From: JAAZKV01 sp041659525
Lineage (GTDB): Archaea; Iainarchaeota; Iainarchaeia; Iainarchaeales; JAAZKV01
Length of the DNA stretch: 64,000 nucleotides
Reading direction: 5' to 3'
NCBI GenBank assembly: GCA_041659525.1
Contig: JBAZYC010000001.1
Span: forward strand, 620,001 to 684,000
Every line of letters begins with the position of its first letter. Within the stretch, counting starts at the first letter, position 1. Both the position numbers and the translations under genes were made by a program. Below the pieces are notes generated by a model that ran no database searches, was not told where the DNA came from, and saw nothing but the letters and a program-made list of their open reading frames with translations. Positions 33,211 to 41,518 of the stretch are shown here, piece by piece.

Positions 33211-33699
33211 ATGTTAAAAAATTTGTTTAGGGGATTTGCCGGTAAAGTACTTGAAGATGGGACTTCTAAACCTAATGCTCAAATCGAATTCTTAAAAGAT
33301 TTTCTTTCAAAACACAAATACGTTTTTTCTCAAGATTTTGAAGAAAATTTAATTATTTTAAAAAGAAAACACTTAGTTGATTCTTTTTTAGTAACAAATT
33401 TAGATGGTTCTATTGTCGTTTCAAGTGAAGGGGACGGACACACTGAAGGGATTGTTGGGACTGCAATGCTTTCTTACATTAAAAGCGAGATGCCTGACTC
33501 TGAATCTGTTTTAATTAAAAGAAACGGTCACTGGATAATGCTTTTCCCACTGAACAAAAGAGTTTTCATAGTAAAAGCAGGTAGTGAATTATCCAATATT
33601 GAACTTAAAGCACTTGCATTCGAACTTGATGGATTAATGCATATAACAAAGAGTGCTGAAAGCAAGAGTGAAAAAAAGAGAATAGGTCAGGTAGCATAA
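33211..33699 (+). CDS. Roadblock/LC7-domain protein
   Basis: 162 residues from ATG 33211, supported by GGTGG four bases upstream. After an N-terminal helix rich region, the roadblock domain spans about 55-148: VDSFLVTNLDGSIVVSSEGD, a helix, then SVLIKRNGHWIMLFPLNKRVFIVKAG and a final helix. Roadblock proteins regulate small GTPases or cytoskeletal motors. No GTPase is present here; the neighbour is a MinD-like ATPase, so it may act with that protein instead. Confidence 0.75.
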   Translation: MLKNLFRGFAGKVLEDGTSKPNAQIEFLKDFLSKHKYVFSQDFEENLIILKRKHLVDSFLVTNLDGSIVVSSEGDGHTEGIVGTAMLSYIKSEMPDSESVLIKRNGHWIMLFPLNKRVFIVKAGSELSNIELKALAFELDGLMHITKSAESKSEKKRIGQVA

Positions 33700-33768
33700 T
33701 TTACTAGAAAAAAACCCTAATGAGTAGGTTTTTATTATTGTTTTTGTTTTAATTATTTGGTTATTTTT

Positions 33769-34557
33769 ATGGCTAGAGTTATTGCTGTTGCTTCTGGAAA
33801 AGGCGGTACAGGTAAAACAACGATTACCGCGAATTTAGGAATTGCTCTTTCTAAACTTGGGCAAAAAGTTCTCCTAATCGATGCAGATGTGGCAATGGCA
33901 AATCTTTCACTAATACTTGGAATGCAATCTTCTCCAATTACTCTTCACGATGTATTACTTGGAGAGGCCCAAGTTCATGATGCTATTTATGACGGACCAG
34001 AAGGAGTTAGATTTATTCCTTCTGGATTAAGTCTTGATAATTACAAAAGAGTTGATAGCGAGAGACTAAGTAGTGTTGTTTCTCAATTAACTGAAGAGTA
34101 CGATTTTATTTTACTTGATGTGGCTGCAGGAATTGAAAAAAATGTTTTATCAGCTCTTAGTGCTTCTCAAGAAACTTTAATGGTTACAATGCCAACCTCT
34201 CCAGCAATCGCTGATGCTTTGAAAACAAAAATAGTTGCTCAAAGACTTGGCTCAAAAGTAATTGGGGTAATAATTAATTTTGTAATGAGTGAAAAAGGAG
34301 AAATAACAAAGAATGATATTTCAAATATGCTTGAACTTCCTGTTTATGGGAGTGTTCCTTATGATCCTGAAGTAAGGAAAAGTTTTATGCAAGAAAAAGT
34401 GGCTCCGGTTATTGTAAGAAAACCTGATTGCCCAGCTGCAGAAGAGATAGCTAAAATAGCATCTAGAATGACTGGATTAAAAGTGCAGGAAAAAGTTGCT
34501 GCAAAAAAAATTGGACTCTTGGAAAAATTTATTTCTTTTTTCAAGAAGAAAAAATGA
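33769..34557 (+). CDS. minD: MinD/ParA-family ATPase with membrane-targeting tail
   Basis: 262 residues. Deviant Walker A GKGGTGKTT at about 10-18, switch I region LIDADVAMANLSLILG, Walker B ILLDVAAGIE. The last 17 residues (GLLEKFISFFKKKK) can form an amphipathic basic helix like the membrane-targeting sequence of MinD. ATG 33769 starts MARVIAVASGKGG; an upstream in-frame codon is not needed. The gene is directly followed by an LSm gene whose GGTG site overlaps the MinD stop region. Likely role: positioning of a cell structure or division plane. Confidence 0.88.
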   Translation: MARVIAVASGKGGTGKTTITANLGIALSKLGQKVLLIDADVAMANLSLILGMQSSPITLHDVLLGEAQVHDAIYDGPEGVRFIPSGLSLDNYKRVDSERLSSVVSQLTEEYDFILLDVAAGIEKNVLSALSASQETLMVTMPTSPAIADALKTKIVAQRLGSKVIGVIINFVMSEKGEITKNDISNMLELPVYGSVPYDPEVRKSFMQEKVAPVIVRKPDCPAAEEIAKIASRMTGLKVQEKVAAKKIGLLEKFISFFKKKK

Positions 34558-34566
34558 GGTGTTTAG

Positions 34567-34785
34567 ATGAATAATAGACCATTCGATTTATTGAATGACG
34601 CAATAGAAAAAGAAGTACTAGTTGTACTAAAAGGAAACAACCAAATAAGGGGAACCCTAAAAGCATTTGATGTGCACATGAACTTGCACCTTGAAAACGC
34701 CTCACAAATAGTAGAAGGGGAAATGAAGACTAAATATGGAAAAGTAATGGTACGCGGAGACAGCGTAATATTAATTTCTCCTTAA
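34567..34785 (+). CDS. Sm-like RNA-binding protein (LSm/SmAP)
   Basis: 72 residues with both Sm motifs: VLVVLKGNNQIRGTLKAFDVHMNLHLENA and YGKVMVRGDSVILISP. Archaeal SmAPs form heptameric rings that bind U-rich RNA. It begins nine bases after minD with GGTG as ribosome site, so it is co-transcribed. L37e, often next to LSm in archaea, is missing here; a terminator follows. Confidence 0.94.
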   Translation: MNNRPFDLLNDAIEKEVLVVLKGNNQIRGTLKAFDVHMNLHLENASQIVEGEMKTKYGKVMVRGDSVILISP

Positions 34786-34805
34786 ACAAGTTTAGGGCAT
34801 GTATG

Positions 34806-34840
34806 GAGCAGGCAAAAGGCTTGCTCTTTCTTTATTTTTT
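34806..34840 (+). terminator. Terminator after LSm
   Basis: GAGCAGGC pairs with GCTTGCTC (8 bp, one G-U) around AAAAG, followed by TTTCTTTATTTTTT. Confidence 0.75.
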
Positions 34841-34941
34841 ATCTCTGTTTTTTGAATGCATAAGCTTTTTATTCAAGAATTACTAACTTATAACTGATTA
34901 GTCGTATTCGTTGTAATGGTTAGTCATACTTGGCGATATTA

Positions 34942-36615
34942 ATGGATAAGCGAGAAACAGTCATTGAATCTATTCAGAAACTTTTGGCTTTAGGGGTGGC
35001 TGATTCTGAGATTGCTGAAAATCTTTACGATGTTGGAATAGCTAAAGAGGAAGCAAGAGATTTAATTTTGTCTGCAAAAAATCCTCCAATTTTAAAAGAA
35101 AATTCTGCCCTGGCAGCTATTCAACAAAACACTCAAAGTGTTAAGCAAAATGATTTGTTTGAAGAAGCTCCTTCAAAACTTAGTATGAATGATCAAATAA
35201 TTAATCAACTTCCAATTGATAAAAAAGCGGAAGTTCAACCAGTTGCAAAAAAAGTTGTTTCTAGTGCTGAAGAATCAAATAATATTGCTGATAAAATAAT
35301 GCTTGATGTTTCCCAACAGGATGGGAACGAAGAAGAGGGAGAGGACATTGAGGATGAAGTTGAAAAAACACTTAATGCAGTAAACAAATATCAATCACAA
35401 CAACAAGTAAATCAAAATCAACAAAACAATAATCAACCTTCTCAATCACAAAAAAACCAATCCGCTTTAACTCCTGAACAAAAAGCAATTGACCAAAGAT
35501 TAGTTCTTCAAAAATCAATTGCTGCACTTAAAGCTCAAAATAATCAAGTTCCAAATTCACAAAATGTTTCTCAGTCACAGCAAGTTGCTCCTTCACAAGT
35601 TTCTCAACAAAATCAATTCCAATCGCAGCAATCTCAATTTCAACAAAAATCTTTTTCACAAATACCTAATGTTGGTTTTCCGGTTAATTCTGCTAATAAT
35701 CAAAATCCTTTTTCGACAAGACCAAGTGTTTCAATGGATTCAAGTCCTGATTTTGAAGAACTTTGGAAAAAAGGAATTGTTGTTGCAGTGAATGCAAAAC
35801 TAGCTGAGATGAAGCACTTAAATGAAGATATTTCTGCACAAATACAAGACCGTGTTGATGAAGCAGTTAGAAAAGAATTGTATCAATTCAAAATACTGCA
35901 GGATTCTCAAAAGGAATTAATGATTTCAAGTAACAGAGAAGCACTTGATCAGAAACAAAAAGAAATTGTTTTTATTATTGATTCAAAAATAATGGAAATA
36001 AAGCAACACAACAAACAGTTATCTGAAACACTTTCTGCAATTGAGTCTTCAAGAAAACAACAAGAAATGGCCCTTACTCAAATTTCTCAAGCACTTGATG
36101 ATGCAAAGAAAGTAAAGTCACAAATGATAGTGGAAATGAATTCTGAAATGATTAAAACAAAGTCACAAGCCCAAGCGTTTATTGATAATGCTACTACTCA
36201 CCTCAACCAAATGGATGAAAGAATAAATAAAACTCTTGAACTTGAAAAAAATATTGCTGAAGGAATGTTAGCTCAAGCAGAACAAAAGATAGAAAATCTT
36301 ACAATTCAAAAAGCGGATGATTTAATCGCAAATATGGAAGTAGAGCTAAATAGACTTCAAACTATTAGTAAAAAGATTTCTCCTGAAATGCTTGAGCAAA
36401 AGATTTCTGTTCTTGAAGAATTCAAAAAGCAATTCCTTACAAGTATGCAACAAAATTTAACTCAAATCAATTCAGCAATTGATGAATTGAATCAAAAGAA
36501 TATTTTAGCTGAAAGAACTCTACAAGAAAAAACTCTTGCAATTGATGCAAAGATAGAGGAACTTTCTAAGTTTGAAAAATCTTTTACTGAAAAGATTAAT
36601 CAAATGCTTCAATAG
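34942..36615 (+). CDS. Long coiled-coil protein with Gln/Asn/Ser-rich linker, unknown
   Basis: 557 residues from ATG 34942, with GGCGA five bases before. Three parts can be seen: an N-terminal UBA-like helical domain (IESIQKLLALGVADSEIAEN, about residues 6-45), a disordered Gln/Asn/Ser-rich segment at about 145-265, and a long coiled coil from about 270 to the end with heptad hydrophobics and many Glu, Lys, Gln. No membrane segment. It lies after the terminator of the MinD/LSm unit, but the shared position and its filament-like build suggest a structural partner. Function unknown. Confidence 0.7.
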   Translation: MDKRETVIESIQKLLALGVADSEIAENLYDVGIAKEEARDLILSAKNPPILKENSALAAIQQNTQSVKQNDLFEEAPSKLSMNDQIINQLPIDKKAEVQPVAKKVVSSAEESNNIADKIMLDVSQQDGNEEEGEDIEDEVEKTLNAVNKYQSQQQVNQNQQNNNQPSQSQKNQSALTPEQKAIDQRLVLQKSIAALKAQNNQVPNSQNVSQSQQVAPSQVSQQNQFQSQQSQFQQKSFSQIPNVGFPVNSANNQNPFSTRPSVSMDSSPDFEELWKKGIVVAVNAKLAEMKHLNEDISAQIQDRVDEAVRKELYQFKILQDSQKELMISSNREALDQKQKEIVFIIDSKIMEIKQHNKQLSETLSAIESSRKQQEMALTQISQALDDAKKVKSQMIVEMNSEMIKTKSQAQAFIDNATTHLNQMDERINKTLELEKNIAEGMLAQAEQKIENLTIQKADDLIANMEVELNRLQTISKKISPEMLEQKISVLEEFKKQFLTSMQQNLTQINSAIDELNQKNILAERTLQEKTLAIDAKIEELSKFEKSFTEKINQMLQ

Positions 36616-36678
36616 ATTTTTTGATTTAGTAATTAATTCTAATTTTAAAAATTAAATTCTTTGATTAGAATTTTATGA

Positions 36679-37767
36679 TTAATTTCCTTTTGTAGTTCTG
36701 CAAGTAAGGGTTTGATTATATTTTTTTAAGTGGGTTTTATCTTCTTTTTTTCCTTTGCTTTGCCCATCTTGTTTCTTTGATTCATTTTTTATTGTGTTAA
36801 TCATTTCACAAGCTTTACATAATTCTTTTTCAGTTGGCTCCTGGCAGTTTTTGCATTCGTGCAGAGCTTTGTTTAGCACAATTTTTTGTTTCTCTGTTGG
36901 TTTGATGCTGTTTTTTAATTTTTCATAAAATCTTAAAATAGAATATTCTGTTCCAGGGAATCTGTTCTCAAAAGTGTTTAGCATTTCTCGGTACTCATTT
37001 CTTTTTGCAGTCCAAGAATAAGGACAGCATTCTTGCGAATAGTGTTTTATTCCTTTGAATGCACAATACGCGATTATTTCTTTTTCAGGAGTTTCATAAA
37101 GTGGTTTTATTCTTTTCACAAATCCTTCATGATCAATTATTCCGCTTGTTGCACTCATTCTTTTCATTCTTTCAAAATCATTGTTGAAAACATTCATTAC
37201 AAAGCTTTGAACTTCATCATCAAGGTTGTGTCCGGTTGCTAGTTTATCCGCATTAAATTTCTTCGCATATTTATTCATAATATTTCTTCTTAGAGTTCCG
37301 CAAAAAGCACAAGTTCCGCCAAGTTTCGGGTTTGATAAAATTAGGGGCATTAGTTTATCGTTAGTTATTCCAAATTCTTTCTTAAAAGAAATTACAGTAC
37401 AATCTATTCCAAGTTCTTTACAAGTTTTTTCTGCGAGTTTTATTGCATTATCTCTGTATCCTTTTACCCCTTCATCAATCACAATTGCTTGGAGAGTATT
37501 GTTTCTTGAATAATATTTTTTCATTAAGTGTAATAGCACAGCTGAATCTTTTCCTCCGCTGTAAGCGATTAAGATTTTTTCTTTAGTTCTAAAAAGATTG
37601 TACTTTCTAATAGTTTTTTTGAATCTGTTTTCAAAGAATTGAACAAAGTGTTTCTCGCAAAAATAATGCGGTCCGTAAGCTAGTGTAATTGCAACTTTGG
37701 CATTACACTTATCACACTTTTTTGGAGTAGGGTTTTGAGTAGTTTCCACTTCTTTTTTGCCTGTCAT
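36679..37767 (-). CDS. tRNA thiolation enzyme of the Ncs6/TtuA (TtcA) family
   Basis: 362 residues from ATG 37767; the longer frame starts inside promoter sequence. N-terminal zinc ribbon CDKC...FCEKH, PP-loop IAYSGGKDSAVLL, iron-sulfur cysteines TCAFCG and a third in SQECCPYSW, and a C-terminal zinc ribbon CKNC...CKAC. These are the marks of ATP-dependent tRNA 2-thiouridine synthases that act at U34 (Ncs6) or U54 (TtuA); which one cannot be decided. The gene is divergent from a small basic protein and shares a TTTAAA box with it. Confidence 0.9.
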   Translation of the reverse strand: MTGKKEVETTQNPTPKKCDKCNAKVAITLAYGPHYFCEKHFVQFFENRFKKTIRKYNLFRTKEKILIAYSGGKDSAVLLHLMKKYYSRNNTLQAIVIDEGVKGYRDNAIKLAEKTCKELGIDCTVISFKKEFGITNDKLMPLILSNPKLGGTCAFCGTLRRNIMNKYAKKFNADKLATGHNLDDEVQSFVMNVFNNDFERMKRMSATSGIIDHEGFVKRIKPLYETPEKEIIAYCAFKGIKHYSQECCPYSWTAKRNEYREMLNTFENRFPGTEYSILRFYEKLKNSIKPTEKQKIVLNKALHECKNCQEPTEKELCKACEMINTIKNESKKQDGQSKGKKEDKTHLKKYNQTLTCRTTKGN

Positions 37768-37790
37768 AGTGGAATTTATATATGACAAAG

Positions 37791-37796
37791 TTTAAA
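37791..37796. promoter_or_regulatory. Palindromic TTTAAA box shared by two divergent leaderless genes
   Basis: TTTAAA lies 24-29 bases before the ncs6-like ATG (37767, minus strand) and 17-22 bases before the ATG at 37813 on the plus strand. A second AT-rich box, TTTATATATG, is at 37775-37784. Confidence 0.4.
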
Positions 37797-37812
37797 GGTA
37801 TTTAGTGGTTCT

Positions 37813-38067
37813 ATGCGCCCAATTAGTTCTTTGTTTAAACCATCTGCTCAAGGGAAAAGAAAACCCTCTCCCAGACTTGCAAAAATAAGGGCGAGCGTTG
37901 AAGGAAGACTTGCAAGAGTAATTATGCGTAAAGCCCCTATTGGAATGAGTCCGCTTATGCGTCTTGCTGACGGGAACTTTTTTGTTTTACCAAAGCGAAA
38001 AGTTGTTTTGCCAAAAAAAATTAATGGAAGAGTTCCTCTTCGCTCTGTACTCAGGCGGGTACGCTAA
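37813..38067 (+). CDS. Small very basic protein, unknown
   Basis: 84 residues, strongly basic, beginning MRPISSLFKPSAQGKRKPS and ending PLRSVLRRVR. It contains no cysteine, so it is not the L34e zinc type. Position just before L15e and composition suggest a ribosome-associated or nucleic-acid-binding protein. The start MRP resembles the other small basic protein at 29303, but the rest does not align. No family recognised. Confidence 0.55.
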   Translation: MRPISSLFKPSAQGKRKPSPRLAKIRASVEGRLARVIMRKAPIGMSPLMRLADGNFFVLPKRKVVLPKKINGRVPLRSVLRRVR

Positions 38068-38096
38068 TAAGGTTTCTTTTTTTGGACCTTAACAGT

Positions 38097-38106
38097 AAAT
38101 TTATAA
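38097..38106 (+). promoter_or_regulatory. TATA box of the exosome-proteasome superoperon
   Basis: AATTTATAAA lies about 75 bases before the L15e ATG, giving a leader of about 50 bases that ends with GGTGA seven bases before the start. Confidence 0.5.
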
Positions 38107-38176
38107 ATGCTTTTTTGGGAAGTTTTGTTATACTGGTGAGTTAAACGGCAGTATTTTTTTAAATGGTGAATTTTAG

Positions 38177-38770
38177 ATGGGCGCAGCAAAATACATTAAG
38201 AAAGCATTCCAAAGTGAATGGAAAGGGGTAAAGGATTCTAATTACGATTATTCTTTAATGATGAGACAAAGAGGTCTTGCATACAGAAATGATGAGTTAG
38301 CTGTTGTTAAAGTTGATAAGCCTACTAATTTACCTTCTGCTAGAAGTGTTGGTTATAAAGCAAAGCAAGGAATTTTTGTTGTTAGAGTTAGAGTGAGAAA
38401 AGGAACAGGAACTCACCACAGACCAAAAAACAAAAGAAGACCAAAGAGACAAGGACAAGCTAAACTTTCAAGAAAAATTAGTACTCAAGCAATGGCTGAA
38501 CAAAAATCTTCAAAAAGATTTGAGAACGCTGAAAGTTTAGGTTCTTACAAAGTTGCTGAAGATGGTAAATGGCACTACTTTGAAGTTGTTATGGCTGATA
38601 GAGAAGCTTCAACAATTGCTAGTGACAAGAATTTGAAATACTTAGCACACGGTCACAAAGGAAGATCAGAGAGAGGAAAGACTTTCGCTGGTGGATCAAA
38701 TAAAGAATTTAACAAGAAGAACAAGAAAAAGCACAGAGCAAAAATTGCGCTTGATCACCACTTCGGTTAA
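38177..38770 (+). CDS. rpl15e: Large-subunit ribosomal protein L15e
   Basis: 197 residues, full length. MGAAKYIKKAFQSEWKG, VVRVRVRKGTGTHHRP and GKWHYFEVVMADRE are diagnostic of this archaeal/eukaryal 23S/28S-binding protein. It is the first gene of the classical archaeal superoperon: L15e, Rpp30, Pop5, PsmA, SBDS, Rrp4, Rrp41, Rrp42, L37Ae, Rpo12, Pcc1, prefoldin. A strong hairpin follows directly and may act as terminator or attenuator. Confidence 0.97.
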   Translation: MGAAKYIKKAFQSEWKGVKDSNYDYSLMMRQRGLAYRNDELAVVKVDKPTNLPSARSVGYKAKQGIFVVRVRVRKGTGTHHRPKNKRRPKRQGQAKLSRKISTQAMAEQKSSKRFENAESLGSYKVAEDGKWHYFEVVMADREASTIASDKNLKYLAHGHKGRSERGKTFAGGSNKEFNKKNKKKHRAKIALDHHFG

Positions 38771-38790
38771 ATAAATTAAACTGAAAATAG

Positions 38791-38824
38791 TTGCTAGGGC
38801 AAAGCTCTAGCAATTTTGATTTTT
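38791..38824 (+). terminator. Hairpin between L15e and rpp30
   Basis: TTGCTAGGGC pairs with GCTCTAGCAA (10 bp, one G-U) around AAA, then TTTTGATTTTT. The rpp30 ATG follows at once, so partial read-through or a new leaderless start is needed. Confidence 0.7.
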
Positions 38825-39388
38825 ATGGATATGGTTTATACTCAGCCACTCAAAGAGTTGCTGCAAGTTAGTACTTATTTCAAAGAACAGTTAGTTGTTC
38901 TCGTAGAAAACGAGAAAGATGAAAAAGTAGCAAAATCAAACGACTTATTTCCTTGCTATTTAATTAAAGAAGCTACTTCTGAAAGTGACTTACAAAAACT
39001 TTCTTCAAAAACAAAAGCTGTTCTTGGCGGAAGCATTAAAGCTAATGAACTTGCTGTGAGACTAAAAGCAGATTATTTACTTGCTCCTTCTAATGAAAAA
39101 CAATTCTTTGACTTGGGTTTAGCTCAAAAGCTTTCTTTGAATGGTACTTGCGTTGTTTTAATGTTTGAAGATTTATTGAAAGCAAATTCTTTTGAGAGAC
39201 ACCAATATTGGAAAAACTATGTTGAACTTGTTCGTTATTGCAAACAAAAAAAAGTAAAATTTATTGTTGCAAGTGGAACAAAAGATCCTTTGTTACTAAG
39301 ACCTCCTAAAGTTAGAGAGGCGCTAGCAATTCTATTAGGTTTACCTAAAGACAAAGCGAAGGAGTATTTAGAAGAACAATTAAAGTAA
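38825..39388 (+). CDS. rnp3: RNase P protein component Rpp30 (Rnp3)
   Basis: 187 residues from ATG 38825. PHP-like barrel protein that binds RNase P RNA together with Pop5. Recognised from GGSIKANELAVRLKADYLL and KKVKFIVASGTKDPLLLRPPKVREALAILLGL. Shorter than many homologues (about 210-240), the N-terminus being reduced. The context before pop5 and psmA confirms the assignment. Confidence 0.88.
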   Translation: MDMVYTQPLKELLQVSTYFKEQLVVLVENEKDEKVAKSNDLFPCYLIKEATSESDLQKLSSKTKAVLGGSIKANELAVRLKADYLLAPSNEKQFFDLGLAQKLSLNGTCVVLMFEDLLKANSFERHQYWKNYVELVRYCKQKKVKFIVASGTKDPLLLRPPKVREALAILLGLPKDKAKEYLEEQLK

Positions 39389-39444
39389 AACAAAATTAAA
39401 AAATAAAAAAGTTATTTGAATTGAAGTAATTTGTAGTTGGTTAT

Positions 39445-39795
39445 ATGAAGATTGAAAAAAACAAGAAAGCGATTGTTCCTCTTTCAAAGAGAGAGCGTAA
39501 GCGCTACATTTTGTTTGAAATACTAAACGCAGAAGTTGCGGAAAAGGATTTTTACTTTGGTTTTTGGATTGATTTACTTTCTTTCTTTGGATCAAAAGGT
39601 TTAGCTGAAATTAACCCTAAAATGGTTTTATTTAAAGCAAATAAAGCAATTGTTAAGTGCCAGCGTGGAAAAGAACTTGATTTAATTGCAGGAACTGCTT
39701 TTGTTCAAAAAATCAGGAACAAAAAAATAATCATTAACCCTTTACTTACTTCAGGAACAATAAAAACACTCAAAGAACACGCAAAAATAGAATAA
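39445..39795 (+). CDS. rnp2: RNase P protein component Pop5 (Rnp2)
   Basis: 116 residues. Pop5 pairs with Rpp30 to activate the RNase P catalytic domain. KRERKRYILFEIL at the start, then FKANKAIVKCQRGKELDLIAGTAFVQKI near the end match the family core. The position between rpp30 and psmA is the standard one. No ribosome site of the GGTGA type is seen; spacing to rpp30 is 56 bases. Confidence 0.82.
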   Translation: MKIEKNKKAIVPLSKRERKRYILFEILNAEVAEKDFYFGFWIDLLSFFGSKGLAEINPKMVLFKANKAIVKCQRGKELDLIAGTAFVQKIRNKKIIINPLLTSGTIKTLKEHAKIE

Positions 39796-39876
39796 ATTAG
39801 ACTTGCATTTTTCCATTCAAACAACCTTTTTAAACCATTCCAATTGTCATTATATCGAGCAAAATAAAGGGGAAAA

Positions 39877-39898
39877 AAGCGCTTTGTTTGGAGCGTTT
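39877..39898 (+). other. Hairpin in the psmA leader
   Basis: AAGCGCT pairs with AGCGTTT (7 bp, one G-U) about 40 bases before the psmA start, in the 144-base gap after pop5. A TTTTTAAA box near 39830 suggests a separate psmA promoter. Confidence 0.35.
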
Positions 39899-39939
39899 GT
39901 TAGTTTCTTTTTACAATTTAAAGAATTGAAGGTGATTTG

Positions 39940-40659
39940 ATGTATCCGGTACAAAATTCTAAAGTTCCAGCTTATGATAAAGCTGCTACAATGTTCTCTC
40001 CTGATGGAAGACTTTACCAAGTAGAATATGCTTCAAAGATTGTTGAACAAGGAACTACTGGAGTAGGAATTATTTTTGACGGCGGAGTAGTACTTGCAGC
40101 TGATAAAAGTATTACAAGTAAATTAGTTATCCCTGAGTCAATTGAAAAAATATTTAAAATTGATGAAAACATTGCAGTTGTTTCTGCTGGTTTAGTTGGA
40201 GATGCTAGAAGATTAGTTGGGATAGCAAGAAGACAAGCCCAAGACAACAAAATGGTTTACTCTGAAAGAATTCAAGTTGAAACAATGGCTAAAGAAATAG
40301 CTGAAACAAAACAAGCATTTACTCAATACGGTGGACTTAGACCATTTGGAGTTGCTTTTATTATTGGTGGGCTTGATGAGAAGGGCTCAAAATTATTTGA
40401 AACAGAACCAAGCGGAGCACTTGCTGAATACAAAGCAGTTGCGGTTGGAAGAAACAAAGACAAAGCAATGGAAGTATTTGAAAAAGAATTCAAAGAAGGT
40501 TTAACTCTTAACGAAGCAGCTGCTATTGCTTACAAAGCAATTGAAAAAAGTTTGCCTGAGAAAGAAAAAATGATTCCTGGAAGACTGGAATTTGCAATAG
40601 TGGATAAGAAAGGATTTAGACACCTTTCTGAAAAAGAATTGAAAGCAGTTTTCAAATAA
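39940..40659 (+). CDS. psmA: 20S proteasome alpha subunit
   Basis: 239 residues from ATG 39940, with GGTGA four bases upstream. The N-terminal gate helix YDKAATMFSPDGRLYQVEYASKIVEQG is typical of alpha subunits, and no N-terminal threonine nucleophile is present. QYGGLRPFGVAFIIGG and LAEYKAVAVGR follow. The beta subunit is elsewhere. A promoter of its own is likely because the upstream gap is long. Confidence 0.97.
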   Translation: MYPVQNSKVPAYDKAATMFSPDGRLYQVEYASKIVEQGTTGVGIIFDGGVVLAADKSITSKLVIPESIEKIFKIDENIAVVSAGLVGDARRLVGIARRQAQDNKMVYSERIQVETMAKEIAETKQAFTQYGGLRPFGVAFIIGGLDEKGSKLFETEPSGALAEYKAVAVGRNKDKAMEVFEKEFKEGLTLNEAAAIAYKAIEKSLPEKEKMIPGRLEFAIVDKKGFRHLSEKELKAVFK

Positions 40660-40743
40660 ATTACATTAATTATCTAATAAGTTCCAAGTGAGGGAAAGCT
40701 AGAAAAAGCTTGGATCATAAATATAGCAAAAGAAGGAAAGAAT

Positions 40744-41445
40744 ATGGTTAGAGTAGAGGACGCTGTAGTTGCGCGCTTAGAACGATTCGGTTTTAAATTT
40801 GAAATACTAGTTGACCCTATTCTTGCTATGCAAGTAAAACACGGAATAGAAGTTCCAATGGATAAGTTACTTGCAATTGAAAGAGTATTCAAAGACCATA
40901 AAGCTGGAGATGAACAATCTCTTGAAAACATGAAGAAAGCTTTTGCAACAGAAGATTTTTCAGTTATAGTAAAAAAAATTATTAATGATGGAGAAGTACA
41001 ATTAACAACTGAACAAAGAAGACAGATGATTGAGAGAAAGCGACTTGAAATAATTAATTTCATTTCAAGAAACACAATTAATCCTCAAACAAAAACTCCT
41101 CACCCTCCGCAGAGAATTGAGAATGCAATGGAAGTAGAAAAAATTCATATTGATCCGTTTAAGAGTGTAGAAGAACAAGTAAACGAAATTGTGAAAGCCA
41201 TTAGACACTTAATTCCAATTTCAATGGAGAAAATTGATTTTGCAATTAAAGTACCAGCACAATATTCAGGAAAATGTGCTAGTATTATTAGAAAATATGA
41301 AATAAAAAAAGAAGAATGGTTAAATGATGGTTCACTTGCAGCTCATTTTGTTTTGCCCGCAGGAGCACAACAAGATTTGTTAAACGAACTCAATTCAGTA
41401 ACACACGGAGAAATTGTAGTTAAAATAATTGGAACGGCAATGTAA
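40744..41445 (+). CDS. sdo1: SBDS-family ribosome maturation protein
   Basis: 233 residues with the three SBDS domains: N-terminal FYSH fold (VEDAVVARLERFGFKFEILVDP, then FATEDFSVIVKKIINDGEVQ), helical middle (EQRRQMIERKRLEIINFI) and C-terminal ferredoxin-like domain. It promotes release of aIF6 from the large subunit. Position between psmA and rrp4 is conserved in archaea. Confidence 0.96.
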   Translation: MVRVEDAVVARLERFGFKFEILVDPILAMQVKHGIEVPMDKLLAIERVFKDHKAGDEQSLENMKKAFATEDFSVIVKKIINDGEVQLTTEQRRQMIERKRLEIINFISRNTINPQTKTPHPPQRIENAMEVEKIHIDPFKSVEEQVNEIVKAIRHLIPISMEKIDFAIKVPAQYSGKCASIIRKYEIKKEEWLNDGSLAAHFVLPAGAQQDLLNELNSVTHGEIVVKIIGTAM

Positions 41446-41518
41446 AAATTATTTTTTGGATTTAAGATTTTATGAATTTGATTTTAGAATTATAGTTATA
41501 TTTTACGAAGGTGAATGA

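Noticed and set aside
37813..38067. Ribosomal protein L34e
   Set aside because: Position before L15e suggested it, but the four zinc cysteines and the L34e pattern are absent.
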